12,292 nucleotides of DNA from Candidatus Rifleibacteriota bacterium (GTDB lineage Bacteria > Riflebacteria > Ozemobacteria > Ozemobacterales > Ozemobacteraceae): the NCBI GenBank assembly GCA_029560455.1, contig JAKQKW010000463.1, positions 1 through 12,292 of the forward strand, in the 5' to 3' direction. The first letter of the stretch is position 1. Every line of letters starts with the position of its first letter. Shown in pieces: positions 1 to 6,348 of the stretch. The notes under the pieces were generated by a model. That model searched no databases. It was not told the origin of the DNA and saw only the letters and a list, made by a program, of their open reading frames with translations. A program made the translations under genes and the position numbers.

Positions 1-114
1 GCCATCGAGAACCGGCGTCATGCCAAGCGGAGTCGACCAGTACCAGTCGAGGTAAAAGAAGCCGTATATGCATACTGCCGTCAGAAGAATCGCAATTTTA
101 CGTGACAGAGGCAA
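1..114 (-). CDS. N-terminus of a membrane protein (partial, cut by window edge)
   Basis: This reading frame is too short to stand out by length but has clear protein character. It translates from a TTG start at 114 as MPLSRKIAILLTAV..., with a basic N-terminus and one hydrophobic segment (about residues 6-21). An aromatic stretch (FFYLDWYW) and then PLGMTPVLDG follow. A GGAG Shine-Dalgarno lies 8 nt upstream of the TTG, which decides the start; no ATG is available in frame before the upstream stop. An acidic residue in the loop just after the first membrane helix is reminiscent of GT-C glycosyltransferases (ArnT/PMT-like), but only 38 residues are visible, so this is a guess. The gene diverges from the secreted-protein gene at 453. 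It could equally be any polytopic or membrane-anchored protein. Confidence 0.55.
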   Translation of the reverse strand, partial: MPLSRKIAILLTAVCIYGFFYLDWYWSTPLGMTPVLDG

Positions 115-122
115 AAAAAGAT

Positions 123-126
123 CTCC
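123..126 (-). promoter_or_regulatory. Ribosome binding site deciding the TTG start at 114
   Basis: On the minus strand GGAG is followed by 8 nt and then TTG. This good spacing is the main reason for placing the start of the left-edge membrane protein at 114. A TATTAT box at 136-141 could be its -10 element, but no matching -35 is visible. Confidence 0.45.
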
Positions 127-189
127 GCAAACTTTATAATACACAGACAGATAAGAATGCCACCAGACTAAGCCGAAGGTGCCGGCAAA

Positions 190-263
190 TCGTGCTCGTG
201 ATCGGAATCGAGAAGGTTATCGAGTTTCGATTACGATTACGATTACCGCTACACTGAGCACGA
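190..263. repeat. CGATTA triplet repeat inside an 8-bp inverted repeat
   Basis: TCGTGCTC at 190-197 is the exact reverse complement of GAGCACGA at 256-263. Between the arms, at 228-246, the hexamer CGATTA is repeated three times in tandem with the last copy lacking one base. The arrangement resembles low-complexity intergenic repeat elements dispersed in some environmental bacterial genomes. Whether other copies exist in this genome cannot be seen here. Confidence 0.5.
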
Positions 264-403
264 ATATATAACGAATGTTCAAGTATCTTCTTAGCTCAGG
301 GCCAATCCAGACAGATAACATGATACAGACTACCTGCCCGGCTGTATAGCAAATTCAGCGTTTTTACAGCGAACAAAAAATGCAGGAAGGCAATGAACCA
401 ATG

Positions 404-412
404 TGCTAGAAT
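404..412 (+). promoter_or_regulatory. Possible extended -10 promoter of the secreted-protein gene
   Basis: TGC followed by TAGAAT forms an extended -10 element (TGn plus five of six TATAAT matches). A start point near 419 would give a leader of about 34 nt containing the GGAGG site at 440-444. No recognisable -35 box lies 16-18 nt upstream. It would also place the upstream in-frame ATG at 393 outside the transcript. Confidence 0.35.
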
Positions 413-439
413 CTTTTTGAGAAAGTTCACCCTGCAGCT

Positions 440-444
440 GGAGG
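440..444 (+). promoter_or_regulatory. Ribosome binding site selecting the start at 453
   Basis: GGAGG sits 8 nt before ATG 453. The alternative in-frame ATG at 393 has no comparable site and would place 20 residues in front of a typical signal peptide. Confidence 0.8.
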
Positions 445-452
445 AAACCTCG

Positions 453-1319
453 ATGAAAATGCGCGGTATGTTTGGCTTTGTTGTTATTTGTCTTTTGCTG
501 TTAACCAGCGGCGTCAGCGCTGAGCCGGAGTCTTATCTGCTGCGCCTTGCCACGCCTGAAGCAGGCAGATTCGAAATAGCGCTTGAAGTTCATGCCAAAA
601 GCCGCATGCAGATGCTGTTTATGCCGGCTATTGACACATATTTCAGACTCAATGTAAGTCAGAAAGTCCGTCTGCTTCACAATGCCGACAAAGGCAACAT
701 CAGCACCGAATCTCAGATAGCCAGCGCTGCTCTTGACTATTACCTGCCTGGCCAGCCAAATCAGGGTATGAATGAATCAGTGCTTGAACAGCTGCTGTGG
801 GTCAGCGGTCTTGGCAGTCGTCAGACGCCGATAACCGTGGGCAGAAACCATCTCGGCGTAGTGACCAGTATCGAAAATGTGCCTGAAGAGCACAAGATGT
901 ATTATCAGCACGACCTGGTATATTACCCGGAAAATCCGGTCAAAGTCGGCGATTCATGGCAGCGCAGATTTATTCAGCCGTTGGCCGTCGATTTTCACCA
1001 GGCACCTTATGATGTCGACATTACCGGCGAATATACTCTCAAACGCTTACATAACGATGGCAAAGAAGCTGAAATTGCCTTCAAATTCATTGCTGAAGCC
1101 GATCATGCCATGCAACAGGGCAACAAGGTCAAAGTCGATGTTAAACTTCTGCGCGAAGGCAGCATGTTGATCAGTCTCAAAGATGGCTGGCCGCGCAGCG
1201 TCAAGTCAAAAAGCAGTTTCGACATGACGTTTTCAGAACAGAACTACATAAGATCAGAAGAAGATTATAAGTCGATCACCAGCGAAGTTACCGTCGAAAG
1301 AGACGATCAGAAAAACTGA
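453..1319 (+). CDS. Secreted protein of unknown function
   Basis: From the ATG at 453 the product is 288 residues. It opens with a classical Sec signal peptide: basic residues (K2, R4), a hydrophobic core at about 7-18, and a VSA cleavage site after residue 23. There is no lipobox cysteine, so it should be released into the periplasm or cell exterior. The mature part has no membrane segment and alternates short hydrophobic and polar stretches, suggesting a beta-rich fold. It contains a VGDSW motif seen in several uncharacterised secreted beta-proteins (DUF6263-like; family assignment uncertain). The longer frame from 393 is rejected because the GGAGG site and signal peptide both fit 453. The gene stands alone, with the divergent membrane protein upstream and a terminator about 160 nt downstream. 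I do not recognise a function. Confidence 0.85.
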   Translation: MKMRGMFGFVVICLLLLTSGVSAEPESYLLRLATPEAGRFEIALEVHAKSRMQMLFMPAIDTYFRLNVSQKVRLLHNADKGNISTESQIASAALDYYLPGQPNQGMNESVLEQLLWVSGLGSRQTPITVGRNHLGVVTSIENVPEEHKMYYQHDLVYYPENPVKVGDSWQRRFIQPLAVDFHQAPYDVDITGEYTLKRLHNDGKEAEIAFKFIAEADHAMQQGNKVKVDVKLLREGSMLISLKDGWPRSVKSKSSFDMTFSEQNYIRSEEDYKSITSEVTVERDDQKN

Positions 1320-1420
1320 CCATAACTTTTTTCGATCTGTTGGCGTTTTAACTGATACGACAAAGATGACGGGCACCTGAGTTTGTTTGTCTTTGTCCGC
1401 TGATGTTGTAAAAATAATCG

Positions 1421-1511
1421 TTAACAAAACCTCATTTGAGGTCGAAAAACTGCATGGATTTGTTTGCCTCCTTATTTTTCAGTCCGGGTATAACCCCGGA
1501 TTCTTTTTTTT
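1421..1511 (+). ncRNA. Candidate small RNA ending at an intrinsic terminator
   Basis: A weak promoter-like pair (TTGTCT at 1387-1392, 16-nt spacer, TAAAAA at 1409-1414) would start a transcript near 1421. It would end about 90 nt later at the hairpin-plus-U-tract terminator. Inside are a small stem (1429-1442) and an apparently unpaired CCTCCTT (1467-1473), which is complementary to a strong Shine-Dalgarno. The terminator is convincing. The separate transcript is inference, and a long 3' UTR of the secreted-protein gene is the simple alternative. Confidence 0.2.
1483..1511 (+). terminator. Intrinsic terminator
   Basis: TCCGGG (1483-1488) pairs perfectly with CCCGGA (1495-1500) around a 6-nt loop. 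It is followed by a T-rich run including eight consecutive T (1504-1511). It terminates plus-strand transcription well before the mnmA start, separating mnmA from the secreted-protein gene. Confidence 0.85.
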
Positions 1512-1582
1512 AGCCGCCTTCGATAGATTGCTAAAATTTAATCTGCGGGAATCTGTAAAATCTGCGGATCGCTCTTCTGTTT

Positions 1583-1611
1583 TTGCATTTTTGCCGTTAA
1601 TCGGGTATGCT
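1583..1611 (+). promoter_or_regulatory. Candidate promoter of mnmA
   Basis: TTGCAT (1583-1588), a 17-nt spacer and TATGCT (1606-1611) form a moderate sigma-70-type promoter with an expected start near 1618. If right, the in-frame ATG at 1607 is not transcribed, leaving 1625 or 1643 as the mnmA start. Confidence 0.35.
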
Positions 1612-1642
1612 GACGCCTGTAATAATGTCTGATGGTAACAAT

Positions 1643-2728
1643 ATGACCGGCAAAACAAAAATATTAATCGCAGCAATGAGCGGCGGCGTCGATTCTTCGG
1701 TCGCGGCAGCAATTTATCTCGAGCGCGGCTATCAGGTCATCGGCGTGACTCTCAAAATGAAAACCTGCGATAACAGTCGCGAAAAAACCAAATCATGCTG
1801 CGGCCTCGACGACAATATTCAGGCCCGGCAGGTTGCCGAAAAACTCGGTATCACACACCGTTTTATCTCGGTACGGGAAGATTTTGCCGACAAAATTCTC
1901 AAATATGCTCTCGACGAGTACCAGGCCGGTCGTACGCCCAATCCCTGCGTTTTGTGCAACCATTACCTTAAATTCGGGCCGGTACTCGAGCGGTTTGCCG
2001 AAGAAACCGGGGCCAGCGGCATCATCACCGGGCACTATGCCGTAATCAACCGCGACATCCCTGAAAAAGCCAGACTTTTTAAAGGCAGCGACACCGAAAA
2101 AGACCAGACCTATTTTCTTTCGGCTCTGACTCAGAAGCAGCTGAACTTCTGCCACATGCCGCTCGGCGAAATGAACAAGCCCGAAGTCAGAGCCATGGCC
2201 GAAAAACTCGGCCTGCCCAATGCAAAAAAGCAGGAAAGCCAGGACGCCTGCTTCGGCTACAAAGGTGAAACTTTTGCGCTTACTCTATGCCGGCATTTCA
2301 ACGCCAGACCACACAAAGGCCTGTTTGTCGACGAGAATGGCACTGTGCTTGGCAAACACGAAGGCATAGAATTCTTTACGATCGGGCAGCGCAAAAAGCT
2401 CGGAATCGCACTCGGCAAACCTGCTTATGTAACCGATATCGACGCAAAAACCGGCCGCATCACCGTCAGCACCGACCCGGACCGCCTGCTCTGCGACAGC
2501 TTTTCAGCGCATGGCATGAACTGGCTCGACTTCGAACATGACAGTCTCGACTGTGAAATTCAGACGAGATACCGCCAGCCGCTGCAGCCAGCCACTGTTC
2601 GCAGACAGGGCGACAAGGCACTGGTCGAACTGCACAAACCTCTGGCAGCAGTGACTCCCGGCCAACGCCTCGCTATCTATAAAAATTCACAACTGCTCGG
2701 TGGAGGCTGGATCGAAAAACCAGAATAA
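1643..2728 (+). CDS. mnmA: tRNA-specific 2-thiouridylase MnmA
   Basis: MnmA installs sulfur at C2 of the wobble uridine (U34) of tRNAs for Lys, Glu and Gln. It adenylates the base with ATP and transfers a persulfide sulfur. From ATG 1643 the protein has 361 residues, normal for the family. The PP-loop SGGVDSS is at residues 13-19. The catalytic nucleophile is in NPCVLCN (C105) and the second, persulfide-carrying cysteine is in SQDACF (C203). TGHYA (129-133), KDQTYFLS (153-160) and IGQRKKLG are also conserved. In-frame ATGs at 1607 and 1625 would only add residues before the PP-loop strand. I chose 1643 from the family's usual N-terminus, although the Shine-Dalgarno before it is weak (TGGTAA). 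The gene is monocistronic, facing the end of the Trk operon with 5 bp between stops. Confidence 0.96.
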   Translation: MTGKTKILIAAMSGGVDSSVAAAIYLERGYQVIGVTLKMKTCDNSREKTKSCCGLDDNIQARQVAEKLGITHRFISVREDFADKILKYALDEYQAGRTPNPCVLCNHYLKFGPVLERFAEETGASGIITGHYAVINRDIPEKARLFKGSDTEKDQTYFLSALTQKQLNFCHMPLGEMNKPEVRAMAEKLGLPNAKKQESQDACFGYKGETFALTLCRHFNARPHKGLFVDENGTVLGKHEGIEFFTIGQRKKLGIALGKPAYVTDIDAKTGRITVSTDPDRLLCDSFSAHGMNWLDFEHDSLDCEIQTRYRQPLQPATVRRQGDKALVELHKPLAAVTPGQRLAIYKNSQLLGGGWIEKPE

Positions 2729-2733
2729 CCCTT

Positions 2734-4131
2734 TTACTGAGCAACTTTATCTGAACTGAACATACGGGCATACAGGCTTTTCCAGGCTGTGTTCAAAGCA
2801 TATAGAGCAATCATGGCAAAGCAGACGACCACATGAAAACTTGCGGTAAGCGCCCAGACACCCTCGATTCCGCTCATTTTGCGAAGTTCGGCAAAACTCA
2901 AGCTGCCATCGCCAAGCGTGCAATAACTGATCAGAGTTACATAGCCAATGCCAACTATCAGCGCGCTGGCTATCAGAGGCGTCATCAGCACAGCAACAAC
3001 ATTTCCGGCAATCGTCAACCGCGTCGCGATTCCATCGGCAGATGCCCCCTGCATTGTGCCACCTTGACCTGAATCGCCAGATCTGGCCAGCAGCAGAATT
3101 GTGCTGCCCATAAGAATCAGAAGGATTTCATACGCCATCAGGGTATTATATAGAATCAGGGGTAGTAAGCCGGCAATCAGAATATTAACGCCGGTCATCA
3201 TCGCGTTCAGCTTGTTTTCGCCACTTCGCCAGCCGGGCGTGGCAACGAAGGCCGCCCAGATAATACCGCTTAAAACCAGAAAAGGAGCAATCGAAAAAAA
3301 CAGAATGGCCTGAGCCGGCGCAAACCTTGGCACGTAACCAATGGTTTCAGCCGTCCGCATCCATGAATCCAGACTCATTGAAATTGCCGGCCGCAGAACA
3401 GTCATACTCAGGTAAGCAACCAGCGACATGTCGAACAGAACAGCGGGCCAGCCTTTTTCAGGGAAACGCACTGCCGATGCCCCAGCCACACCCAGCCTGC
3501 TGCGCAAAAAGCTTAGCAGCCCGAGCAGAACCGGAACGAACATAAAACAGGCCATCACGACAATAGTGAAGGTGAATGAATCCATCAGCGCTGTCATACA
3601 ATCCGCCAGTCTCGGGTAAGGCAAAGACAGCAGGCCAAGATAGATGCCGTGAACGCCCGCTATGCCAACCCATGCAACGCTGAGCCCGGATACCGGAATC
3701 AGACCGGCGATGAAGCCACACAAAAAGCCGCCTGAACCCGGACGCGGTTTTGCCAGAGCCGCCCATAGAAGCACGACAAAACCGGCAATAAGTAATACCA
3801 GCGATAAGTTGTCGAATGTAAAACCGGTTGCATGTTCAAGACTACCAGTATATGCCCTGAATGTCGGATACAACATTAACAGCAGTGACAGGCTACCTGC
3901 CTGCGCACCCCTCTGCCAGCTTTCATCCGGAAAGAGTAACGAAAGCAGCATTGTGGCAAAGCCAAAAAGCGACAACACGACAACAGGCGCCTGCGCCGGT
4001 GATATTGCAGAAGTATCGCTGATACTACCGCTTAACATCTCGACAAACTGCATTCCGAAAATAGCGGCAACAGTAATGAGAACGATACCGAGAATAGCCA
4101 GTATTATTCTTGCACTTGATGAAATATTCAT
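2734..4131 (-). CDS. Polytopic membrane protein of unknown function, last gene of the Trk operon
   Basis: The 465-residue product is hydrophobic almost throughout, with about ten to twelve likely membrane helices starting at residues 9-29. Hydrophilic loops are short; one around residues 345-365 is Gly/Ser-rich and another near 415-430 is charged. I recognise no transporter signature, enzyme motif or conserved charged residues within helices, so no function is proposed. Its ATG overlaps the stop of the upstream gene as ATGA (4128-4131), which implies translational coupling and a shared role with the helical-repeat protein before it. It is the last gene of the thyX-trkA-trkH run and meets mnmA tail to tail. 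No convincing terminator is visible in the 5-bp gap or just beyond. The N-terminal ATG is well fixed by the coupling. Confidence 0.85.
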   Translation of the reverse strand: MNISSSARIILAILGIVLITVAAIFGMQFVEMLSGSISDTSAISPAQAPVVVLSLFGFATMLLSLLFPDESWQRGAQAGSLSLLLMLYPTFRAYTGSLEHATGFTFDNLSLVLLIAGFVVLLWAALAKPRPGSGGFLCGFIAGLIPVSGLSVAWVGIAGVHGIYLGLLSLPYPRLADCMTALMDSFTFTIVVMACFMFVPVLLGLLSFLRSRLGVAGASAVRFPEKGWPAVLFDMSLVAYLSMTVLRPAISMSLDSWMRTAETIGYVPRFAPAQAILFFSIAPFLVLSGIIWAAFVATPGWRSGENKLNAMMTGVNILIAGLLPLILYNTLMAYEILLILMGSTILLLARSGDSGQGGTMQGASADGIATRLTIAGNVVAVLMTPLIASALIVGIGYVTLISYCTLGDGSLSFAELRKMSGIEGVWALTASFHVVVCFAMIALYALNTAWKSLYARMFSSDKVAQ

Positions 4132-4862
4132 GGTGCCACCTCGGGCATTTCAACTGGGGCCTCAGGCATTTCAGCAGGCGCTTCAGGCATTTCGGCGAGA
4201 GGTTCAGCTCCTGAAGCAACAGGTGGCTCCGGTTTTCTGGCAGCGGTAAAATGATCGTTCAACAAAGCTCGCATTTTCGGAAAGGGCGTCTTATTCTGCA
4301 TCTCAAGCAATTCCTGCTGATAGACCAGGTCGAGTGCACCAAGTTCGATCAACTGGCGAGTCACCAGAACACGCCGGGTCTCTTCTTCGGGATCGCTCAA
4401 AAAATTTCCGTTGTTGACAACCGCCTCCGAAAAGCTCTGAGCCGCCCATTGTGACTGATTATCGGGCGGCGCCTGAGTAAGCAGCAACGGCAGCATATCA
4501 GGCCGCAGCGACCTTACAGCCATGTCACGGGCGCCGGCCAGCAGTGAGGGGCTTGCGAACATTGGCTGCGCCAGAAGAAACCTCAGCGTATCTACAGAAC
4601 TGTTAGTCACTGCAATGCCCAGCAGTATTTTTTTTTGCTGTTCAGACAATTTCGGCGCAGTCGCCAGCACATTCGTGACTTCTACCTTGTCTGCAGCAAC
4701 CATTTTCTGCAGGTTCCAGAAACTGACCGGAGCTGTCATGTATTCATGATAAAAAGCGGTGATCAGAACAACACAGGCAATTGCAGCAAGTACGAGAAAT
4801 TTTGCCGGGTTAAAGCCGTGTTCAGAAAGTGATTGAAATTCATGTATAACATGTTGCTGCAT
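4128..4862 (-). CDS. Single-pass membrane protein with ankyrin-like helical region and Pro-rich tail
   Basis: The 244-residue product has a short N-terminal stretch, one membrane helix at about residues 20-39, and then a soluble alpha-helical part (about 50-210). The helix-turn-helix spacing and phrases such as AVTNSSVDTLRFLLAQP recall ankyrin-type repeats, although no repeat matches the consensus closely. The C-terminus is three 7-residue repeats of the type AEMPEAP, probably disordered. The soluble part probably faces the periplasm, by the positive-inside rule with only weak charge bias. A strong AAGGAG site precedes the ATG at 4862. The gene follows trkH by 25 nt and its stop overlaps the start of the next membrane protein. 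Function is unknown; its place suggests a partner of TrkH or of the downstream protein. Confidence 0.82.
   Translation of the reverse strand: MQQHVIHEFQSLSEHGFNPAKFLVLAAIACVVLITAFYHEYMTAPVSFWNLQKMVAADKVEVTNVLATAPKLSEQQKKILLGIAVTNSSVDTLRFLLAQPMFASPSLLAGARDMAVRSLRPDMLPLLLTQAPPDNQSQWAAQSFSEAVVNNGNFLSDPEEETRRVLVTRQLIELGALDLVYQQELLEMQNKTPFPKMRALLNDHFTAARKPEPPVASGAEPLAEMPEAPAEMPEAPVEMPEVAP
4144..4206 (-). repeat. Three 21-bp tandem repeats in coding sequence
   Basis: Units at 4144-4164, 4165-4185 and 4186-4206 share GGCATTTC at their left end and a closing CTCA or TTCA. On the minus strand they encode successive Glu-Met-Pro-Glu-Ala-Pro type heptads near the C-terminus of the single-pass protein. 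Units are diverged by several bases, so recent slippage is not evident, but repeat number may vary between strains. Confidence 0.75.
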
Positions 4863-4887
4863 GCTTATACTCTCCTTGAAGGCTTAT

Positions 4888-6348
4888 CTACCAGCGCGAA
4901 TCTCTCCAGGTTTCAAGACGCAGAAAGACGGCAACTGCCATAATTTCGAGGCGACCAGCCCACATCAGAAAAATATAGATGCAGCGGGTGAGCCAGTGCA
5001 GGTCAGCAAAGCTGCCCATCGGGCCAATAGAACCAAAGCCCGGACCAATATTGCCAAGTGTAGCAATGGCACCGGTGTAACCGACAATCAGATTGTTCTC
5101 AAGCAAAGCAGTAATGGTGCCGCCAACGGCGAAAAAAGCAAGATACAAAGCGACAAAAGAAAAAATCGGCTGTATTTCAGATTCCTTGAAAATCCTCTTT
5201 TCAAGCTTGATGGTTATGACGGCGCTGGGATGAATTGCTTTAAGCAGAACGCAACCAAGATAACGCAGCATGAGCAGCAGACGCACGACCTTGATGCCGC
5301 CACCGGCCGAGCCCGAACAGCCACCAATGAACATCAGAACGAGCAGAATAACCTTGGCGCCGTCAGACCACAATTCAAAATCAACAGTGGCAGCGCCTGT
5401 CGTAGTCAGTATACTGATATTCTGAAACAGAGCTGTGCGCAAGGTGCAGAACATTCCAGCTTCGCAATTGGCAGCGTAAAGATTCAAAGACAGCAGAATA
5501 GTGGCAACTGCGATAATCAGCACATAAAGGCGAAGTTCCGGATTTTTGAAAAACGAACCGAAGTTGCCCCTGATTCCTTTAACCTGCAAGGTAAAGTTGG
5601 CGCCAGCCAGAAACATGAAAATAATGATAACCCATTCCGCGCCAGGATTTTTATAGCCCATGATACTCTCGGGATTCGGCGAAAAACCACCGGCTGCCAT
5701 CGATGAAAAGGAGTTTGCGATAGAGTCATTCAGCGGCATGCCGAGACCGAACAGAATGACCGACTGCAGAACTGTCAGAAAAAAATACCAGCCCCAGAGA
5801 CGGCGGGCGGTATCACTGACACGCGGCGTAAGTTTTTCTTTGCTGGCTGACGAAGTCTCGGCGAAAAAAAGCTGACGGCCAGAAATGGCCAGATGCGGCA
5901 GAACCGCGACAAACAGAACGAGAATCCCCATGCCGCCCAGCCATTGAGTGTAGCTGCGATAAAAAAACATCGAACTGTTGAGAATAGAAAAGTCTTTGAG
6001 AATGGTTGCACCGGTAGTAGTAAACCCGCTCATAGACTCGAAAAGAGCATCGATAAAACCTATGCCGAAGCCAAGATAAGGAAAAGCGCCGACAAGAGCA
6101 ACTCCCATCCAGCTGAAAGCTACCGCCGCCATGCCTTCTACGCGAGTCAGATCGTCGAAGTTCTTTTCCTTATGACACCGCCAGGCAAGTTGTCCACTAA
6201 TCAGGCCGATCAAGCTGCACAACACGAACATGCCGGCAGAATCATACTGTTTTGCCAGGAGCGCCGCAAGCAACGGAACCAGCATCAGCGCTGCAAAACC
6301 CTGCACGATAATGCCAACAACCGAAAAGACTATGCGAAACCGGATCAT
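4888..6348 (-). CDS. trkH: Potassium uptake protein TrkH (K+-translocating subunit)
   Basis: TrkH forms the K+ pore of the Trk system in the inner membrane and is gated by the cytoplasmic TrkA ring. The 486-residue product matches the family length. It shows the four pore loops: TTGAT (111-115), AAGGFS (218-223), TTTGAA (315-320) and GNIGPGFG (432-439), each carrying the selectivity-filter glycine. The conserved GGCSGSAGGGIKVVR follows the third pore region at 342-356, and the C-terminal MWAGRLEI (462-469) is typical. The ATG at 6348 overlaps the trkA stop by 4 bp (ATGA), so the two subunits are translationally coupled, as expected for partners. The next gene starts 25 nt after the trkH stop. 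Nothing indicates a defect. Confidence 0.96.
   Translation of the reverse strand: MIRFRIVFSVVGIIVQGFAALMLVPLLAALLAKQYDSAGMFVLCSLIGLISGQLAWRCHKEKNFDDLTRVEGMAAVAFSWMGVALVGAFPYLGFGIGFIDALFESMSGFTTTGATILKDFSILNSSMFFYRSYTQWLGGMGILVLFVAVLPHLAISGRQLFFAETSSASKEKLTPRVSDTARRLWGWYFFLTVLQSVILFGLGMPLNDSIANSFSSMAAGGFSPNPESIMGYKNPGAEWVIIIFMFLAGANFTLQVKGIRGNFGSFFKNPELRLYVLIIAVATILLSLNLYAANCEAGMFCTLRTALFQNISILTTTGAATVDFELWSDGAKVILLVLMFIGGCSGSAGGGIKVVRLLLMLRYLGCVLLKAIHPSAVITIKLEKRIFKESEIQPIFSFVALYLAFFAVGGTITALLENNLIVGYTGAIATLGNIGPGFGSIGPMGSFADLHWLTRCIYIFLMWAGRLEIMAVAVFLRLETWRDSRW

Larger units (their letters stand above)
115..452. other. Divergent intergenic region, 338 bp
   Basis: No gene is supported here. 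The region separates the minus-strand membrane protein from the plus-strand secreted protein. It holds three copies of CGATTA (228-246) enclosed by an 8-bp inverted repeat (190-197 and 256-263), and a possible extended -10 promoter at 404-412. The rest is unremarkable AT-leaning sequence. Confidence 0.6.
1320..1642. other. Intergenic region before mnmA, 323 bp
   Basis: No protein gene is supported. The region contains a possible promoter (1387-1414), a small stem ACCTCA/TGAGGT (1429-1442), a CCTCCTT motif (1467-1473), an intrinsic terminator (1483-1511) and a candidate mnmA promoter (1583-1611). The piece between the first promoter and the terminator could be a small RNA or simply the 3' UTR of the upstream gene. 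Confidence 0.55.

Noticed and set aside
290..305. TTAGCTCAGGG resembles the D-arm of a tRNA
   Set aside because: No acceptor stem, anticodon arm or T-arm can be folded around it in the following 70 bases.
393..452. Upstream in-frame ATG that would extend the secreted protein by 20 residues
   Set aside because: No ribosome binding site precedes it, it buries a clear signal peptide, and a GGAGG lies just before ATG 453.
1387..1632. Open frame of 81 codons between the secreted protein and mnmA
   Set aside because: TTG start without ribosome site, runs across the terminator, and no protein-like composition.
2333..2349. TGGCAC-N5-TTGG, similar to a sigma-54 promoter
   Set aside because: The -12 element needs GC directly after TT, which is not met, and it lies inside mnmA coding sequence.
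4861..5706. Plus-strand open frame of 281 codons opposite trkH
   Set aside because: Antisense to a certain trkH, with a polar, low-quality composition rich in Gln/Asn/Lys and no motif.
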